This document shows positions 40,061 through 47,694 of a stretch of DNA of 64,000 bases, piece by piece. Position 1 is the stretch's first letter, and each line of letters begins with the position of its first letter. The DNA lies in the NCBI RefSeq assembly GCF_902506425.1, contig NZ_LR732469.1, positions 1,615,001-1,679,000 of the forward strand, written 5' to 3'. This DNA is from Novosphingobium sp. 9U (lineage in GTDB: Bacteria; Pseudomonadota; Alphaproteobacteria; Sphingomonadales; Sphingomonadaceae). The notes under the pieces were generated by a model. The model made no database searches, was not told the DNA's origin, and saw only the letters and a list, made by a program, of their open reading frames with translations. The position numbers and the translations under genes were made by a program.

Positions 40061-40085
40061 GGAACGGCCGCCTGGCACGCTCGTT
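40061..40085 (+). promoter_or_regulatory. Sigma-EcfG (general stress response) promoter
   Basis: GGAAC (40061-40065), exactly 16 bases, CGTT (40082-40085): a perfect match to the alphaproteobacterial EcfG consensus GGAAC-N16/17-CGTT. The predicted transcript start is near 40091-40093, about 25 bases before the chosen ATG at 40116. The rest of the 266-base gap with glcB shows no other clear element. Confidence 0.75.
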
Positions 40086-40115
40086 GCTATGTTGAGGCCG
40101 AACATGAGGACCGCA

Positions 40116-40409
40116 ATGCTCAACAAGATCGGACGCCTTTTCGTCATCAAGACCCGGTGGGAGGCGTTCCTGATCATCTATGCGCTCGCGCTCGGCGCGG
40201 TGGAGCGCGGCAGCGTCTATCTCACGCGTTTTCCGGGATTTGGAGGCCAGTTGCTGTTCCTGGCTTGCACCGGCGCGGTGTTCATGGCCGGGGGCAAGAT
40301 CCTCGACTGCCTGCGTCATGAGCAGACGCTGGCGGCGGCCATCGGTCCGGCGGTGAACGACAACGGCGCCGTGGTTGCAGCGCCTGTGGACGAGCGCAAG
40401 CAGGCGTAA
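40116..40409 (+). CDS. Small two-segment membrane protein, general-stress-regulated
   Basis: A 97-residue protein: short basic N terminus (MLNKIGRLFVIKTRWEA), two hydrophobic segments (about 18-36 FLIIYALALGAVERG; about 46-66 GGQLLFLACTGAVFMAGG) and a polar tail ending DERKQA. I chose this ATG because GAGGA lies 5 bases ahead and because earlier ATGs at 40089 and 40104 are at or very near the predicted EcfG transcript start. Function unknown; I recall similar short proteins in sphingomonads. Stress regulation is inferred from the promoter. Confidence 0.78.
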   Translation: MLNKIGRLFVIKTRWEAFLIIYALALGAVERGSVYLTRFPGFGGQLLFLACTGAVFMAGGKILDCLRHEQTLAAAIGPAVNDNGAVVAAPVDERKQA

Positions 40410-40533
40410 GGCAAAGGCGCTGCTCACTCTCGACCGCCTGGACTGAGGTTATCGAAGCCAGCCGACGGCGATGTGGTTCTTCGGTGAGAGGGCAGAGGGC
40501 GAGCATCGACTAGCTCAGCCCGAGCAGTACTAT

Positions 40534-40903
40534 CCAAGAGACATTTCTTCTCTTGGCAAGTGGAGCGCTTCTGTTGCCCGGTGCGCTCCGAACCGCTGGA
40601 ATCCCTTCTGTTACCCGGTGGGTCCGACCGTGTTCTAACTTTGTAACTTCAGGGCGTTAGCCCCTAGAATTACGCCGCGAGAGCAAGTGCTTCGTTGTCG
40701 TTGGCACTTATTGGGTTTTGAGCCTTGAACGGGTTACTCAGCCCGGGCAAAAACAGCGCTTTTGAACACACGTCGATCCTAGTTCGGCCCCGTCATTTCT
40801 CCCGTCGAAACGAGAGGAGTGGTGGAGCCGCCGGGTACCGCCCCCGGGTCCGCTGTGCCTATTGCACGCCGCAATTTATCACCATAGCCGGTCGAAACCG
40901 GCA
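40534..40903 (-). ncRNA. ssrA: Two-piece (circularly permuted) tmRNA
   Basis: Rescues stalled ribosomes. The tag frame at 40670-40705 (minus strand) reads ANDNEALALAA-stop, the alphaproteobacterial tag. The coding piece begins with GGGGCCGAACTAGGATCGAC at 40791, like tmRNA 5' ends. The acceptor piece precedes it on the minus strand (about 40903-40820) and ends with a T-arm and CGGCTCCACCA with CCA encoded at 40820-40822. A 28-base spacer (40792-40819) is presumably removed. Two similar pseudoknot-like stems sharing CACCGGG-Y-AACAGAAG follow the tag. The 3' limit is uncertain; I place it at a hairpin at 40534-40556. Confidence 0.92.
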
Positions 40904-40909
40904 AGAGCT

Positions 40910-40937
40910 GATATAAGCGGTCGGTCGGGAATGTGAA
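40910..40937 (-). promoter_or_regulatory. Promoter of ssrA
   Basis: On the minus strand TTCACA (40937-40932), 16 bases, TATATC (40915-40910), positioned to start transcription about 40903, at the expected 5' end of the acceptor piece. The match is moderate but the position agrees with the RNA. Confidence 0.5.
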
Positions 40938-40973
40938 GAGGCTGCGGATGGCCGTCGTGCCGAACGTTGATCT

Positions 40974-41444
40974 TCAGGCCTCGCGCCGCTTCAGCTCGGC
41001 CAGGATTTCCTTCAGAGTGTCGAGCTGCGGATCGGTCGCCACCTCTTCCGTCACCGAAGTGGCTGCTGCCACCTTCTTCTCGCGCTCCATCGTATCGACG
41101 ACGCGGTTCACCGATCGCAGCAGCATGAACAGCACCGCGGCGATGATCAGGAAGTTGATGATCTGGGTGACAAAAGCACCGTAGCCGATCATCGCCACGC
41201 CCGCCGTCTTCAGCGCGGCGTAGTCGGTGAGGCTGCCCTTGTACGTGTCAGGTATCGCGCCCAAGCGGATGAAGTAGTTCGAAAAATCAATATCGCCGAA
41301 TGCCCAGCCGATCACCGGCATGATGATGTTCTCGGTTAACGCGGTGACGATCTTCCCGAACGCGGCACCGATGATCACGCCGACCGCAAGATCAAGCACG
41401 TTGCCACGCGCGATGAACTTCTTGAACTCGTCCAGCAATGTCAT
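40974..41444 (-). CDS. mscL: Large-conductance mechanosensitive channel
   Basis: Pentameric osmotic safety valve of the inner membrane; 156 residues from MTLLDEFKKFIARGNVLDLA. TM1 (about 15-40, VGVIIGAAFGKIVTAL) and TM2 (about 80-103, IINFLIIAAVLFMLLRSVNR) flank a periplasmic loop. The C-terminal helix ends LDTLKEILAELKRREA, the usual MscL bundle. The frame is open upstream but not in family. Confidence 0.96.
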   Translation of the reverse strand: MTLLDEFKKFIARGNVLDLAVGVIIGAAFGKIVTALTENIIMPVIGWAFGDIDFSNYFIRLGAIPDTYKGSLTDYAALKTAGVAMIGYGAFVTQIINFLIIAAVLFMLLRSVNRVVDTMEREKKVAAATSVTEEVATDPQLDTLKEILAELKRREA

Positions 41445-41610
41445 TGCACGTCCACCATGTCGCTGTGCAGCCAAGCTGCCGCACGATCGTTCATGTGGCA
41501 AGCCGGGTTCGGGTTCGGCGTGCCGCTTGCACGAAGGGCCATGCTCGCTATCTAGTCGCACCAGGAGGGGCACGCATCACGCGAGCCTTTAGCCAAGGGA
41601 TGCTTGCCCG

Positions 41611-42228
41611 ATGTCGCAGTTCGTTTCCCGTGCTTCCACGATCCGTTCGCTTCGCACTCTCTTCGTCGCCGCTGCGGCTCTGAGCCTGGCCGCTTGCGGC
41701 TTCAACTCGGTACCGACCAAGCAGGAAGCCGCGAAGGCCAAGTGGGCCGATGTGCAGGCCGCTTTTCAGGAACGCGCGAACCTCGTCCCGAACCTTGCGG
41801 CGGTGGCCAAGGGCGCGGCCGAGCAGGAGAAGGCGATCCTCACCGGCGTTGTCGAGGCGCGCGCCAAGGCGACCAGCGTACAGGTGAATGCAAACGATCT
41901 CACCGACCCCGCCAAGATGCAGCAGTATCAGCAGGCGCAGGAGCAGTTCGGCCAGAGCCTCGGGCGCCTGCTCGTCAGCGTCGAGAAGTATCCGGACCTG
42001 AAGTCGATCACCAACTACCAGATGCTGCAGACGCAGATCGAAGGCCAGGAGAACCGCATCCGCGTCGCCGTGCGCGACTACAATGGCGCGGTCCAGGACT
42101 ACAACACGGAGGTGCGCACCTTCCCGTCAATGATCGGCGCGAAGCTGCGCGGCGCCTCGCCGCTGGTGCCTTACCAAGCGGTTACGCCTGGCGCTGAAGT
42201 GGCGCCGAGCCTTGAAGGCAAGCTGTAA
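41611..42228 (+). CDS. lemA: LemA family lipoprotein
   Basis: A 205-residue helical protein. The signal peptide has a lipobox (ALSLAAC, Cys about 30). The LemA core is AKWADVQAAFQERANLVPNL, then YNTEVRTFPSMIGAKLRG; the middle is predicted coiled-coil. It starts the run lemA-TPM-TPM-Nudix, with gaps of 24, 1 and -4 bases. LemA with TPM proteins is a recurrent pairing whose role is poorly known. Confidence 0.92.
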   Translation: MSQFVSRASTIRSLRTLFVAAAALSLAACGFNSVPTKQEAAKAKWADVQAAFQERANLVPNLAAVAKGAAEQEKAILTGVVEARAKATSVQVNANDLTDPAKMQQYQQAQEQFGQSLGRLLVSVEKYPDLKSITNYQMLQTQIEGQENRIRVAVRDYNGAVQDYNTEVRTFPSMIGAKLRGASPLVPYQAVTPGAEVAPSLEGKL

Positions 42229-42252
42229 GGCGGCTCGGCAGGGTCTGCGGTC

Positions 42253-43035
42253 GTGAAAGCTTTCTTTGGCGCACTGCTGCTGTGCATCGGCGCGCTGCTG
42301 TCTCCTTCAGCTTGGGCGGAGCCGCAGTTCCCCAAATTGACCGGCCGGGTGGTCGATGATGCCAACATCCTCCCGCCCGATGTGGAGCAACGGCTGACGC
42401 AGAAGCTGGAAGGCTTGGAGCAGCAGTCGCGCCGGCAGTTCGTGATCGCCACCCTGCCAAGCCTCCAAGGCTATGAGATCTCCGACTACGGGTACCAGCT
42501 TGGCCGTGCCTGGGGGATTGGCAGCAAGGCCAACAACGACGGCGTGCTGCTCATCGTCGCGCCGAACGAGCGCAAGCTGCGCATCGAAGTCGGCTATGGT
42601 CTCGAGGGAGTGCTGCCCGATGGCATGGGTTTCCTGATCATCAACAACGACATCGTCCCGCGGTTCAAGGCAGGTGACATGCCTGGCGGTGTCGAGGCCG
42701 GTGCAGACGCCATCATCAAGCAGCTCTCCCTGCCGCCCGAGCAGGCGCAGCAGATCGCGGCGCAGTCCGTGCAGCAGAGCCGGCAGCGCAACCAGGGCGT
42801 GCCCCTGGGCACGATCATCTTCGGCCTCTTTATCCTGTTCTTCTTCATCCTGCCGATCCTGCGTGCCATGTTCGGCCATGGCGGGCGACGTCGCGGCGGG
42901 TTCGGTGCACCGATCATCTGGATGCCCGGCGGCTTCGGAGGCGGCGGTGGCGGCTGGGGCGGCGGCGGCGGTGGAGGCGGCTTCTCGGGCGGCGGCGGCA
43001 GCTTCGGCGGTGGCGGCGCGAGCGGGGGCTGGTGA
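42253..43035 (+). CDS. TPM-domain membrane protein (YgcG-like) with Gly-rich tail
   Basis: A 260-residue exported protein that starts with GTG. Signal peptide (cleavage near SAWA), TPM domain at about 25-160 (LTGRVVDDANILPPDVEQRL, ...GVLLIVAPNERKLRIEVGYG), one membrane segment (about 180-200, GTIIFGLFILFFFILPILRA) and a Gly-rich cytosolic tail (about 210-260) dominated by GGG repeats. TPM proteins are linked to membrane-protein quality control or photosystem repair in plants. Co-transcribed with lemA and a second TPM gene. Confidence 0.9.
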   Translation: MKAFFGALLLCIGALLSPSAWAEPQFPKLTGRVVDDANILPPDVEQRLTQKLEGLEQQSRRQFVIATLPSLQGYEISDYGYQLGRAWGIGSKANNDGVLLIVAPNERKLRIEVGYGLEGVLPDGMGFLIINNDIVPRFKAGDMPGGVEAGADAIIKQLSLPPEQAQQIAAQSVQQSRQRNQGVPLGTIIFGLFILFFFILPILRAMFGHGGRRRGGFGAPIIWMPGGFGGGGGGWGGGGGGGGFSGGGGSFGGGGASGGW

Positions 43036-43036
43036 C

Positions 43037-43720
43037 ATGAAGCAGGCGTCTTACCTCTCGGAGGCCGATCACCAGCGCATCAGCCAAGCGGTCGCGCGCG
43101 CAGAAGGCGGCACCGCGGGCGAGGTCGTGACCGTGCTGGCCGATCGCTCCGACGGCTATTCCGATGTCGCGCTTGCGTGGGCGGCGCTGATCGCCTTGAT
43201 CTCGCTCGTTGCCCTCGCCATCGCACCCGGGTTCTACATGGGCGTGGCCGAGTGGTTCCTGGGTGGCTGGGTGCACGAGTGGACGCCGCGCGAGCTGTTC
43301 ACGCTGGCCGCCATCGTGGCGACACTCAAGTTCGCCGGCATGGTGCTGCTCCTAATGATTCCCGCCTTGCGCTTCTTCCTCATCCCCGGACCAATCAAGG
43401 CAAAGCGCGTGCACGAGCGTGCCCTGCGCGCCTTCCGCGTCGGCGCAGAGCAGCGCACGTCCGGACGCACGGGCATCCTGATCTACCTCTCGATGCGCGA
43501 ACATCGCGCCGAAGTGCTCGCCGACGCCGCGATCGCCTCCAAAGTCGATGCGGAGGTCTGGGCTGACGCGTTGGAGGCCCTGCTTGCGCAAGTGCGGCGA
43601 GGCGAGATCGCGGGCGGGCTGTGCGCCGCGGTCGAGAAGGTCGGCGCAGTGCTGGCCGTACACCTGCCGCGGCTCCCCGACGACGTCAACGAACTCCCGG
43701 ACAGGCTGATCGAAGTATGA
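43037..43720 (+). CDS. Second TPM-domain membrane protein
   Basis: A 227-residue protein starting MKQASYLSEADHQRISQAVA, 1 base after the previous stop. It has two or three membrane segments (about 47-70 ALAWAALIALISLVALAIAP; about 95-125 with FAGMVLLLMIPALRFFLI) inserted within a TPM-like region (RTSGRTGILIYLSMREHRAEVLAD, then CAAVEKVGAVLAVHLP). No signal peptide. It belongs to the same operon as LemA and the first TPM protein, suggesting an envelope complex (inference). Confidence 0.88.
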   Translation: MKQASYLSEADHQRISQAVARAEGGTAGEVVTVLADRSDGYSDVALAWAALIALISLVALAIAPGFYMGVAEWFLGGWVHEWTPRELFTLAAIVATLKFAGMVLLLMIPALRFFLIPGPIKAKRVHERALRAFRVGAEQRTSGRTGILIYLSMREHRAEVLADAAIASKVDAEVWADALEALLAQVRRGEIAGGLCAAVEKVGAVLAVHLPRLPDDVNELPDRLIEV

Positions 43721-44250
43721 GCATCGACGACGCCGACGCCGCTGAAGAGGTTGTCTGGCAGGGCAAGTTCATCACCACCCGGCGCCGTGGACGCTGGGAA
43801 TACGTCGGTCGCGCGCGCGGCATCCGCGCTGCGGTGATCCTAGCGGTCGACGACGAGGACCACGTGATCCTCGTCGACCAGTACCGTGTTCCGCTGGGCC
43901 GTCGCTGCGTCGAACTGCCGGCCGGCCTCGTCGGCGATCACGATGAAGGCGAGGAAACCACCGTCGCCGCCGCGCGCGAGTTGGAAGAGGAAACCGGGTA
44001 TCGGCCGGGTCGCATGGAAGTGATCGGCGAGTTCTTCTCCTCGCCCGGCATGGTCAGCGAAAGCTTCACCTTGCTGCGCGCGCACGACTTGGTGAAAGTC
44101 GGCGATGGCGGAGGGGTCGAGAGCGAGGACATCACCGTACACCGCGTACCTTTGACCGAGATCGGCAAGGCTGTCGCGCATTGGCGCGCCGAGGGGTTCG
44201 CCATCGACGTGAAGATGCTGACGCTGCTCGGCCCGGGTATCCTCGGCTGA
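43717..44250 (+). CDS. Nudix hydrolase (ADP-ribose pyrophosphatase type)
   Basis: A 177-residue hydrolase with the complete Nudix box GDHDEGEETTVAAARELEEE-TG at about residues 68-90. It begins with MSIDDADAAEEVVWQGKF in a 4-base overlap with the TPM gene. The ADPRase-like arrangement (VDQYRVPLGRRCVELPAG before the box) suggests ADP-ribose or another nucleoside diphosphate derivative as substrate. Why it is coupled to TPM genes is unknown. Confidence 0.92.
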   Translation: MSIDDADAAEEVVWQGKFITTRRRGRWEYVGRARGIRAAVILAVDDEDHVILVDQYRVPLGRRCVELPAGLVGDHDEGEETTVAAARELEEETGYRPGRMEVIGEFFSSPGMVSESFTLLRAHDLVKVGDGGGVESEDITVHRVPLTEIGKAVAHWRAEGFAIDVKMLTLLGPGILG

Positions 44251-44486
44251 GGACCTCGCCTAGCATCTGCGCGCGTAAGCGGCGTTATGCCACCGAAGCA
44301 GAAGCGCTTAACGTTGCGGCGAAGGCAGCGGTCAGCTTGCGGCCGTACTGCTGCGAGCTGTGCCGCCAGTATCACCTGACCAGCCGCACCAAAGGCATGC
44401 GGCTGCCCGATTTCGAACGAAAGCGCCGCGCTCTATCCTTTCCCCGCCGGGGTGAGGTTAGCGAAGCTTGCTCCGCCAGGAGCTAG
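44247..44486 (+). CDS. Small CxxC protein with no standard start codon
   Basis: The frame contains ICARKRRYATEAEALNVAAK, then PYCCELCRQYHLTSRTKG, a compact zinc-ribbon-like pattern (C-x2-C-x3-HLTS) that I know from small alphaproteobacterial proteins. Homologues normally start just before ICxRK; here that position is AGC, with no ATG, GTG or TTG nearby. The only in-frame ATG is 44181, deep inside the Nudix gene. A CTG at 44247 overlaps the Nudix stop. The last about 18 residues are read from repeat DNA. It may use a rare start or be decaying. Confidence 0.45.
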   Translation: MRTSPSICARKRRYATEAEALNVAAKAAVSLRPYCCELCRQYHLTSRTKGMRLPDFERKRRALSFPRRGEVSEACSARS

Positions 44487-44590
44487 CGCAGCTTGGAGAG
44501 GGCTGCGTGCGCCAACTGCCCCCTCCAACTTCGGCTAAGTCGCTTCGCTCCCAAGCCTTCGTATCCTCTCCCGGCGGGGAGAGGATGAGG
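44435..44590. repeat. Intergenic repeat cluster (CTCTCCCC-GCC-GGGGAGAG family)
   Basis: Two palindromic units, ATCCTTTCCCCGCCGGGG-TGAGG near 44436-44456 and ATCCTCTCCCGGCGGGGAGA-GGAT at 44573-44588, flank about 110 bases without a supported gene. They share their core with the hairpin at 26071-26093. The left unit overlaps the end of the small CxxC frame. Confidence 0.6.
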
Positions 44591-45460
44591 TCACAGCGTC
44601 GTGAAGATCGCGCCAAAGTCCTTGCCGCCGTTGCCGGCGTCGACGAACGCCTCGTAGATCTTCGTCGCGTGTTCGCCGAGAGGCACGGCGGCTCCGGCAG
44701 TGCCCGCACCAGCCATGGCGAGACGCAAGTCCTTAAGCATCAGCACCGAAGCGAAACCGCCCTGGTAATCGTTATCGGCTGGGCTCTTGGCACCGATGCC
44801 GGGCGCCGGCGTATAGTCGTTCAAGGACCAGTTATAGCCCGTCGACTTAGAGCTGATCTCGTAAAACTTCTGCGGATCGAGCCCCGCCTTCTCAGCCAGC
44901 GCGAGCGCTTCGCACGTGCCGATCATGTGGATGGCCAGCAGCATGTTGTTGCACATCTTGGCAACCTGGCCGCTGCCGATCGCACCCGCATGGATCACAG
45001 CCTTTGCCATCGGATCGAGCACGGCCTGCGCCTTTGCGAACGCCGCATCGCTGCCGCCGACCATGAAGGTCAGCGTGCCGCCGTTCGCCGCCGCGATCCC
45101 GCCCGAAACCGGCGCGTCGGCCATTTCGTATCCGGCTTGCTGCGCCAACTCGGCGACTTCACGGGTCGTGGCGAGATCGATTGTCGAGCAATCGAGGAAC
45201 AGCGCGCCGGCGGGTGCTTTCCCGATCACATCCGCAGTGTAGACCGCTTTCACGATGCCGCCGTTCGGCAGCATCGTGACCACCGCTTCGGCATTCGCGA
45301 CGGCATCGGGCACCGCGTTGAACGTGGCGCAGCCGTTCTCCTTTGCTCGCGCGAGTGCCTCTTCCGACAAGTCGAACGCGGCAACTTCGTGGCCGGCCTT
45401 GACCAGGTTCGCGGCCATGCCGCCGCCCATGTTACCCAAGCCGATGAATGCGATCTTCAT
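44591..45460 (-). CDS. mmsB: 3-hydroxyisobutyrate dehydrogenase
   Basis: NAD-dependent step of valine catabolism producing methylmalonate semialdehyde; 289 residues from MKIAFIGLGNMGGGMAANLV. The Rossmann motif, the substrate-binding DAPVSGGIAAANGGTLTFMV and the catalytic-Lys region GSGQVAKMCNNMLLAIHM are present. GGAGA precedes the start. It lies downstream of the enoyl-CoA hydratase gene, separated by a 33-bp-arm inverted repeat. MmsA is not in the window. Confidence 0.95.
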   Translation of the reverse strand: MKIAFIGLGNMGGGMAANLVKAGHEVAAFDLSEEALARAKENGCATFNAVPDAVANAEAVVTMLPNGGIVKAVYTADVIGKAPAGALFLDCSTIDLATTREVAELAQQAGYEMADAPVSGGIAAANGGTLTFMVGGSDAAFAKAQAVLDPMAKAVIHAGAIGSGQVAKMCNNMLLAIHMIGTCEALALAEKAGLDPQKFYEISSKSTGYNWSLNDYTPAPGIGAKSPADNDYQGGFASVLMLKDLRLAMAGAGTAGAAVPLGEHATKIYEAFVDAGNGGKDFGAIFTTL

Positions 45461-45488
45461 GTGCAATCTCCAAGGAGACAGGCCACCC

Positions 45489-45569
45489 TGCCCCGTTCGT
45501 GTCGAGCAAAGTCGAGACACGCTGGCGCCGCGCTGACGTGTCTCGACTTCGCTCGACACGAACGGGGCA
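45489..45569. repeat. Long inverted repeat, 33-bp arms (CCCCGTTCGTGTCGAG family)
   Basis: Left arm 45489-45521 and right arm 45537-45569 are reverse complements with one mismatch in 33, around a 15-base loop (45522-45536). It sits between echA and mmsB. The sequence CGTTCGTGTCGAGCGAAGTC is a repeat I associate with sphingomonad intergenic regions. In RNA it would form a very stable hairpin between two operon genes. Confidence 0.85.
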
Positions 45570-45588
45570 AGTGTGTGAGCTCAGGTAA

Positions 45589-46374
45589 TCAGCGCCCCTG
45601 CCAAACTCCGGCGCGCTTTTCGACGAAGGCAGTCATGCCTTCGGTCTTGTCCTCGGTTGCGGTGAGGATCTGGAACATACGACGTTCCATCAGCAAGCCG
45701 GTGTCGAGCGTGGTCTCGAAGGCGATGTTGACCATCTCCTTGTTGATCATCGCGGCCAGGGGCGGCATCGCCGCGATATCCGCTGCAGCCTTGAGGGCGG
45801 TGTCTAGCAGCTGATCGAGTGGGACCACGCGGCTGACGAGACCGGAGCGCTCAGCCTCTTCCGCATTCATGTTGCGGCCTGTCAGGCACATGTCCATCGC
45901 CTTGGACTTGCCGACAGCGCGGGTCAGGCGCTGCGAGCCCCCCATGCCGGGCGCGACCGCCAGCTTGATCTCGGGCTGGCCGAACTTGGCCGTGTCGGAC
46001 GCGATGATGAAATCCGCCATCATCGCCAGCTCGCAGCCGCCGCCGAGCGCGAAGCCGTTGACGGCCGCGATCCACGGCTTGCGCACTGCCTTGACCAGCT
46101 GGCTCGTCCACCCCGCAAAGAAGTCTTCGGAGAAGAACTCCGCGCTCGACTTCTCGACCATCTCCTTGATGTCGGCGCCGGCGGCGAAGGCCTTCTCGCC
46201 CGACCCGGTGAGCACCGCACAACCCTGAGACTTATCCGCTTCAAACTTCCCGAAGGCGTCGATGAGTTCGCCCAACACCGTCGAGTTCAACGCGTTGAGC
46301 GCCTTGGGCCGGTTCAGCGTGATCAGCGTGACCGCGCCCTTCTGCTCGACCAAGATCGTCTCGTAGGTGCTCAT
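45589..46374 (-). CDS. Enoyl-CoA hydratase
   Basis: Crotonase-fold hydratase, 261 residues, starting [20 protein letters not shown]. Oxyanion-hole segments AAGADIKEM and [17 protein letters not shown] (with the first catalytic Glu) and the second Glu in [18 protein letters not shown] are intact, so it should be active. The start overlaps the upstream hydrolase stop by 4 bases. In this operon it would hydrate methacrylyl-CoA; short-chain fatty acid use is also possible. Confidence 0.93.
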   Translation of the reverse strand: MSTYETILVEQKGAVTLITLNRPKALNALNSTVLGELIDAFGKFEADKSQGCAVLTGSGEKAFAAGADIKEMVEKSSAEFFSEDFFAGWTSQLVKAVRKPWIAAVNGFALGGGCELAMMADFIIASDTAKFGQPEIKLAVAPGMGGSQRLTRAVGKSKAMDMCLTGRNMNAEEAERSGLVSRVVPLDQLLDTALKAAADIAAMPPLAAMINKEMVNIAFETTLDTGLLMERRMFQILTATEDKTEGMTAFVEKRAGVWQGR

Positions 46375-47414
46375 AGGGCTTTCCATTCCTCGTTTGCGGG
46401 CAGCGGCGCAAAGATCGCGTCCAGCTGCGCGGGGGTGACGCCCTCGGGCGTCGGCGGGTTCCATTTGGGCGCTTGGTCCTTGTCGACGATCACGGCGCGC
46501 ACGCCCTCTGCGAAATCGGGCAACACCAGCACGCGGGCGCCGAGGCGGTATTCCATGGCCATGTTGTCAGCAAAGTCGGTCAGCTTCGCAGACTCGGCAA
46601 GCTGGCGCAGGGAGACCTTGCAGGCCTGCGGGCTCTTGGCGCGCAAGGTGGCGAGTTCCTTTGCCGCCCACTCGCCATCATCGGCTTCCAGGCTGGCGAG
46701 GATGTCCTCCAGCCTGTCGGACGCGAAGTGCTTGCGGATGAGCGCCGCCTGGTTCTCGATCTTCGGCTCCGGAGGCGTGATCGCCAGCGACGCAAGCACG
46801 CCGCCGATCTCGTGACCCGCCCCGATGCGCTGCTTCGCCTCGGGGAGTGCGCTGGCCGGCAGATAGTGCGTGGCGAGACCCGTCCACAGGCACTCGGCAC
46901 CATCGAGGCGCGCGCCCGTAAGCGCCAGGAACTGGCCGAGCCGACCATCGAGGCGCGAGAGATACCAGCCGCCGCCAACGTCGGGGAACAGGCCGATGCC
47001 GGTCTCGGGCATGGCGAAGCGGGTGTTCTCGGTCGCGACGCGATACTTCGCCGGCTGCGAGATGCCGACGCCCCCGCCCATGGTGATGCCGTCCATGAAG
47101 GCGACCACGGGCTTCTCGTAGGTGAACAGCAGGTGGTTGAGGCGGTACTCGTCGAAGAAGAACGCGCGGCCCGCCACACCCTCGTCGGTCAGTGCCGACT
47201 GGCGCAGCAGGTTGATGTCGCCGCCTGAGCAGAACCCGCGGCCCTCGCTGTGCTCGACGATCACGGCCTTGATCTCGGCATTGTCGCGCCAGGCGAGCAG
47301 CGCCTCGGTCATGGCCAGGCACATGTCGAGCGTCAGCGCGTGAATGGCCTTGGGGCGGTTAAGCGAGAGAAACCCCGCGACGCCCTCGCGCCGAGTGAGC
47401 AGTTCGTCAGACAT
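46371..47414 (-). CDS. 3-hydroxyisobutyryl-CoA hydrolase-like crotonase protein
   Basis: A 347-residue crotonase-family protein starting [20 protein letters not shown]. The pattern [25 protein letters not shown] and [20 protein letters not shown], with a long C-terminal domain, is that of HIBCH rather than of simple hydratases. It would release free 3-hydroxyisobutyrate for MmsB. It is coupled by a 4-base overlap to the hydratase and overlaps the end of the small membrane-protein gene upstream by 8 bases. An ATG 7 codons upstream is an alternative start. Confidence 0.9.
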   Translation of the reverse strand: MSDELLTRREGVAGFLSLNRPKAIHALTLDMCLAMTEALLAWRDNAEIKAVIVEHSEGRGFCSGGDINLLRQSALTDEGVAGRAFFFDEYRLNHLLFTYEKPVVAFMDGITMGGGVGISQPAKYRVATENTRFAMPETGIGLFPDVGGGWYLSRLDGRLGQFLALTGARLDGAECLWTGLATHYLPASALPEAKQRIGAGHEIGGVLASLAITPPEPKIENQAALIRKHFASDRLEDILASLEADDGEWAAKELATLRAKSPQACKVSLRQLAESAKLTDFADNMAMEYRLGARVLVLPDFAEGVRAVIVDKDQAPKWNPPTPEGVTPAQLDAIFAPLPANEEWKAL

Positions 47415-47670
47415 TGCGAACACCATTGCTTTCATGAACCGTGACCAGCGAGGTTGTACCCTCGGCTTCCTTCATCAGATCGAACACGAGGCCCTGCCCT
47501 CTTTTATATCGCAAGCTGACGTGAGATTGCGTGCGATGGCGAACCACCATGATGCTGCACAGGCAGATCGTCGCCACTGCGGCAAGGCCCGCTACCGCCG
47601 GAACCGCCGCCACTCCGGCCAGTACGACCGGAGCGGAGCGCGCCGCATTCACCAGAAGCGGGTTTGCCAT
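47407..47670 (-). CDS. Small membrane protein in the valine-degradation operon
   Basis: An 87-residue protein: MANPLLVNAARSAPVVLAGVAAVPAV, a long hydrophobic segment (about 13-43) ending with CLCSIMVV, then a basic, polar C-terminal half (RHRTQSHVSLRYKRGQGLVF, ...). TAGGAACGCG provides a good ribosome binding site 25 bases after the acyl-CoA dehydrogenase stop, and its own stop overlaps the next gene. These features favour a real gene. I do not recognise a family, and a role in the pathway is unproven. Confidence 0.6.
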   Translation of the reverse strand: MANPLLVNAARSAPVVLAGVAAVPAVAGLAAVATICLCSIMVVRHRTQSHVSLRYKRGQGLVFDLMKEAEGTTSLVTVHESNGVRNV

Positions 47671-47694
47671 CGCGTTCCTAGCTCACCTTTGTGC

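Noticed and set aside
40725..40916. 63-codon plus-strand frame
   Set aside because: It lies across the ssrA tmRNA gene on the other strand.
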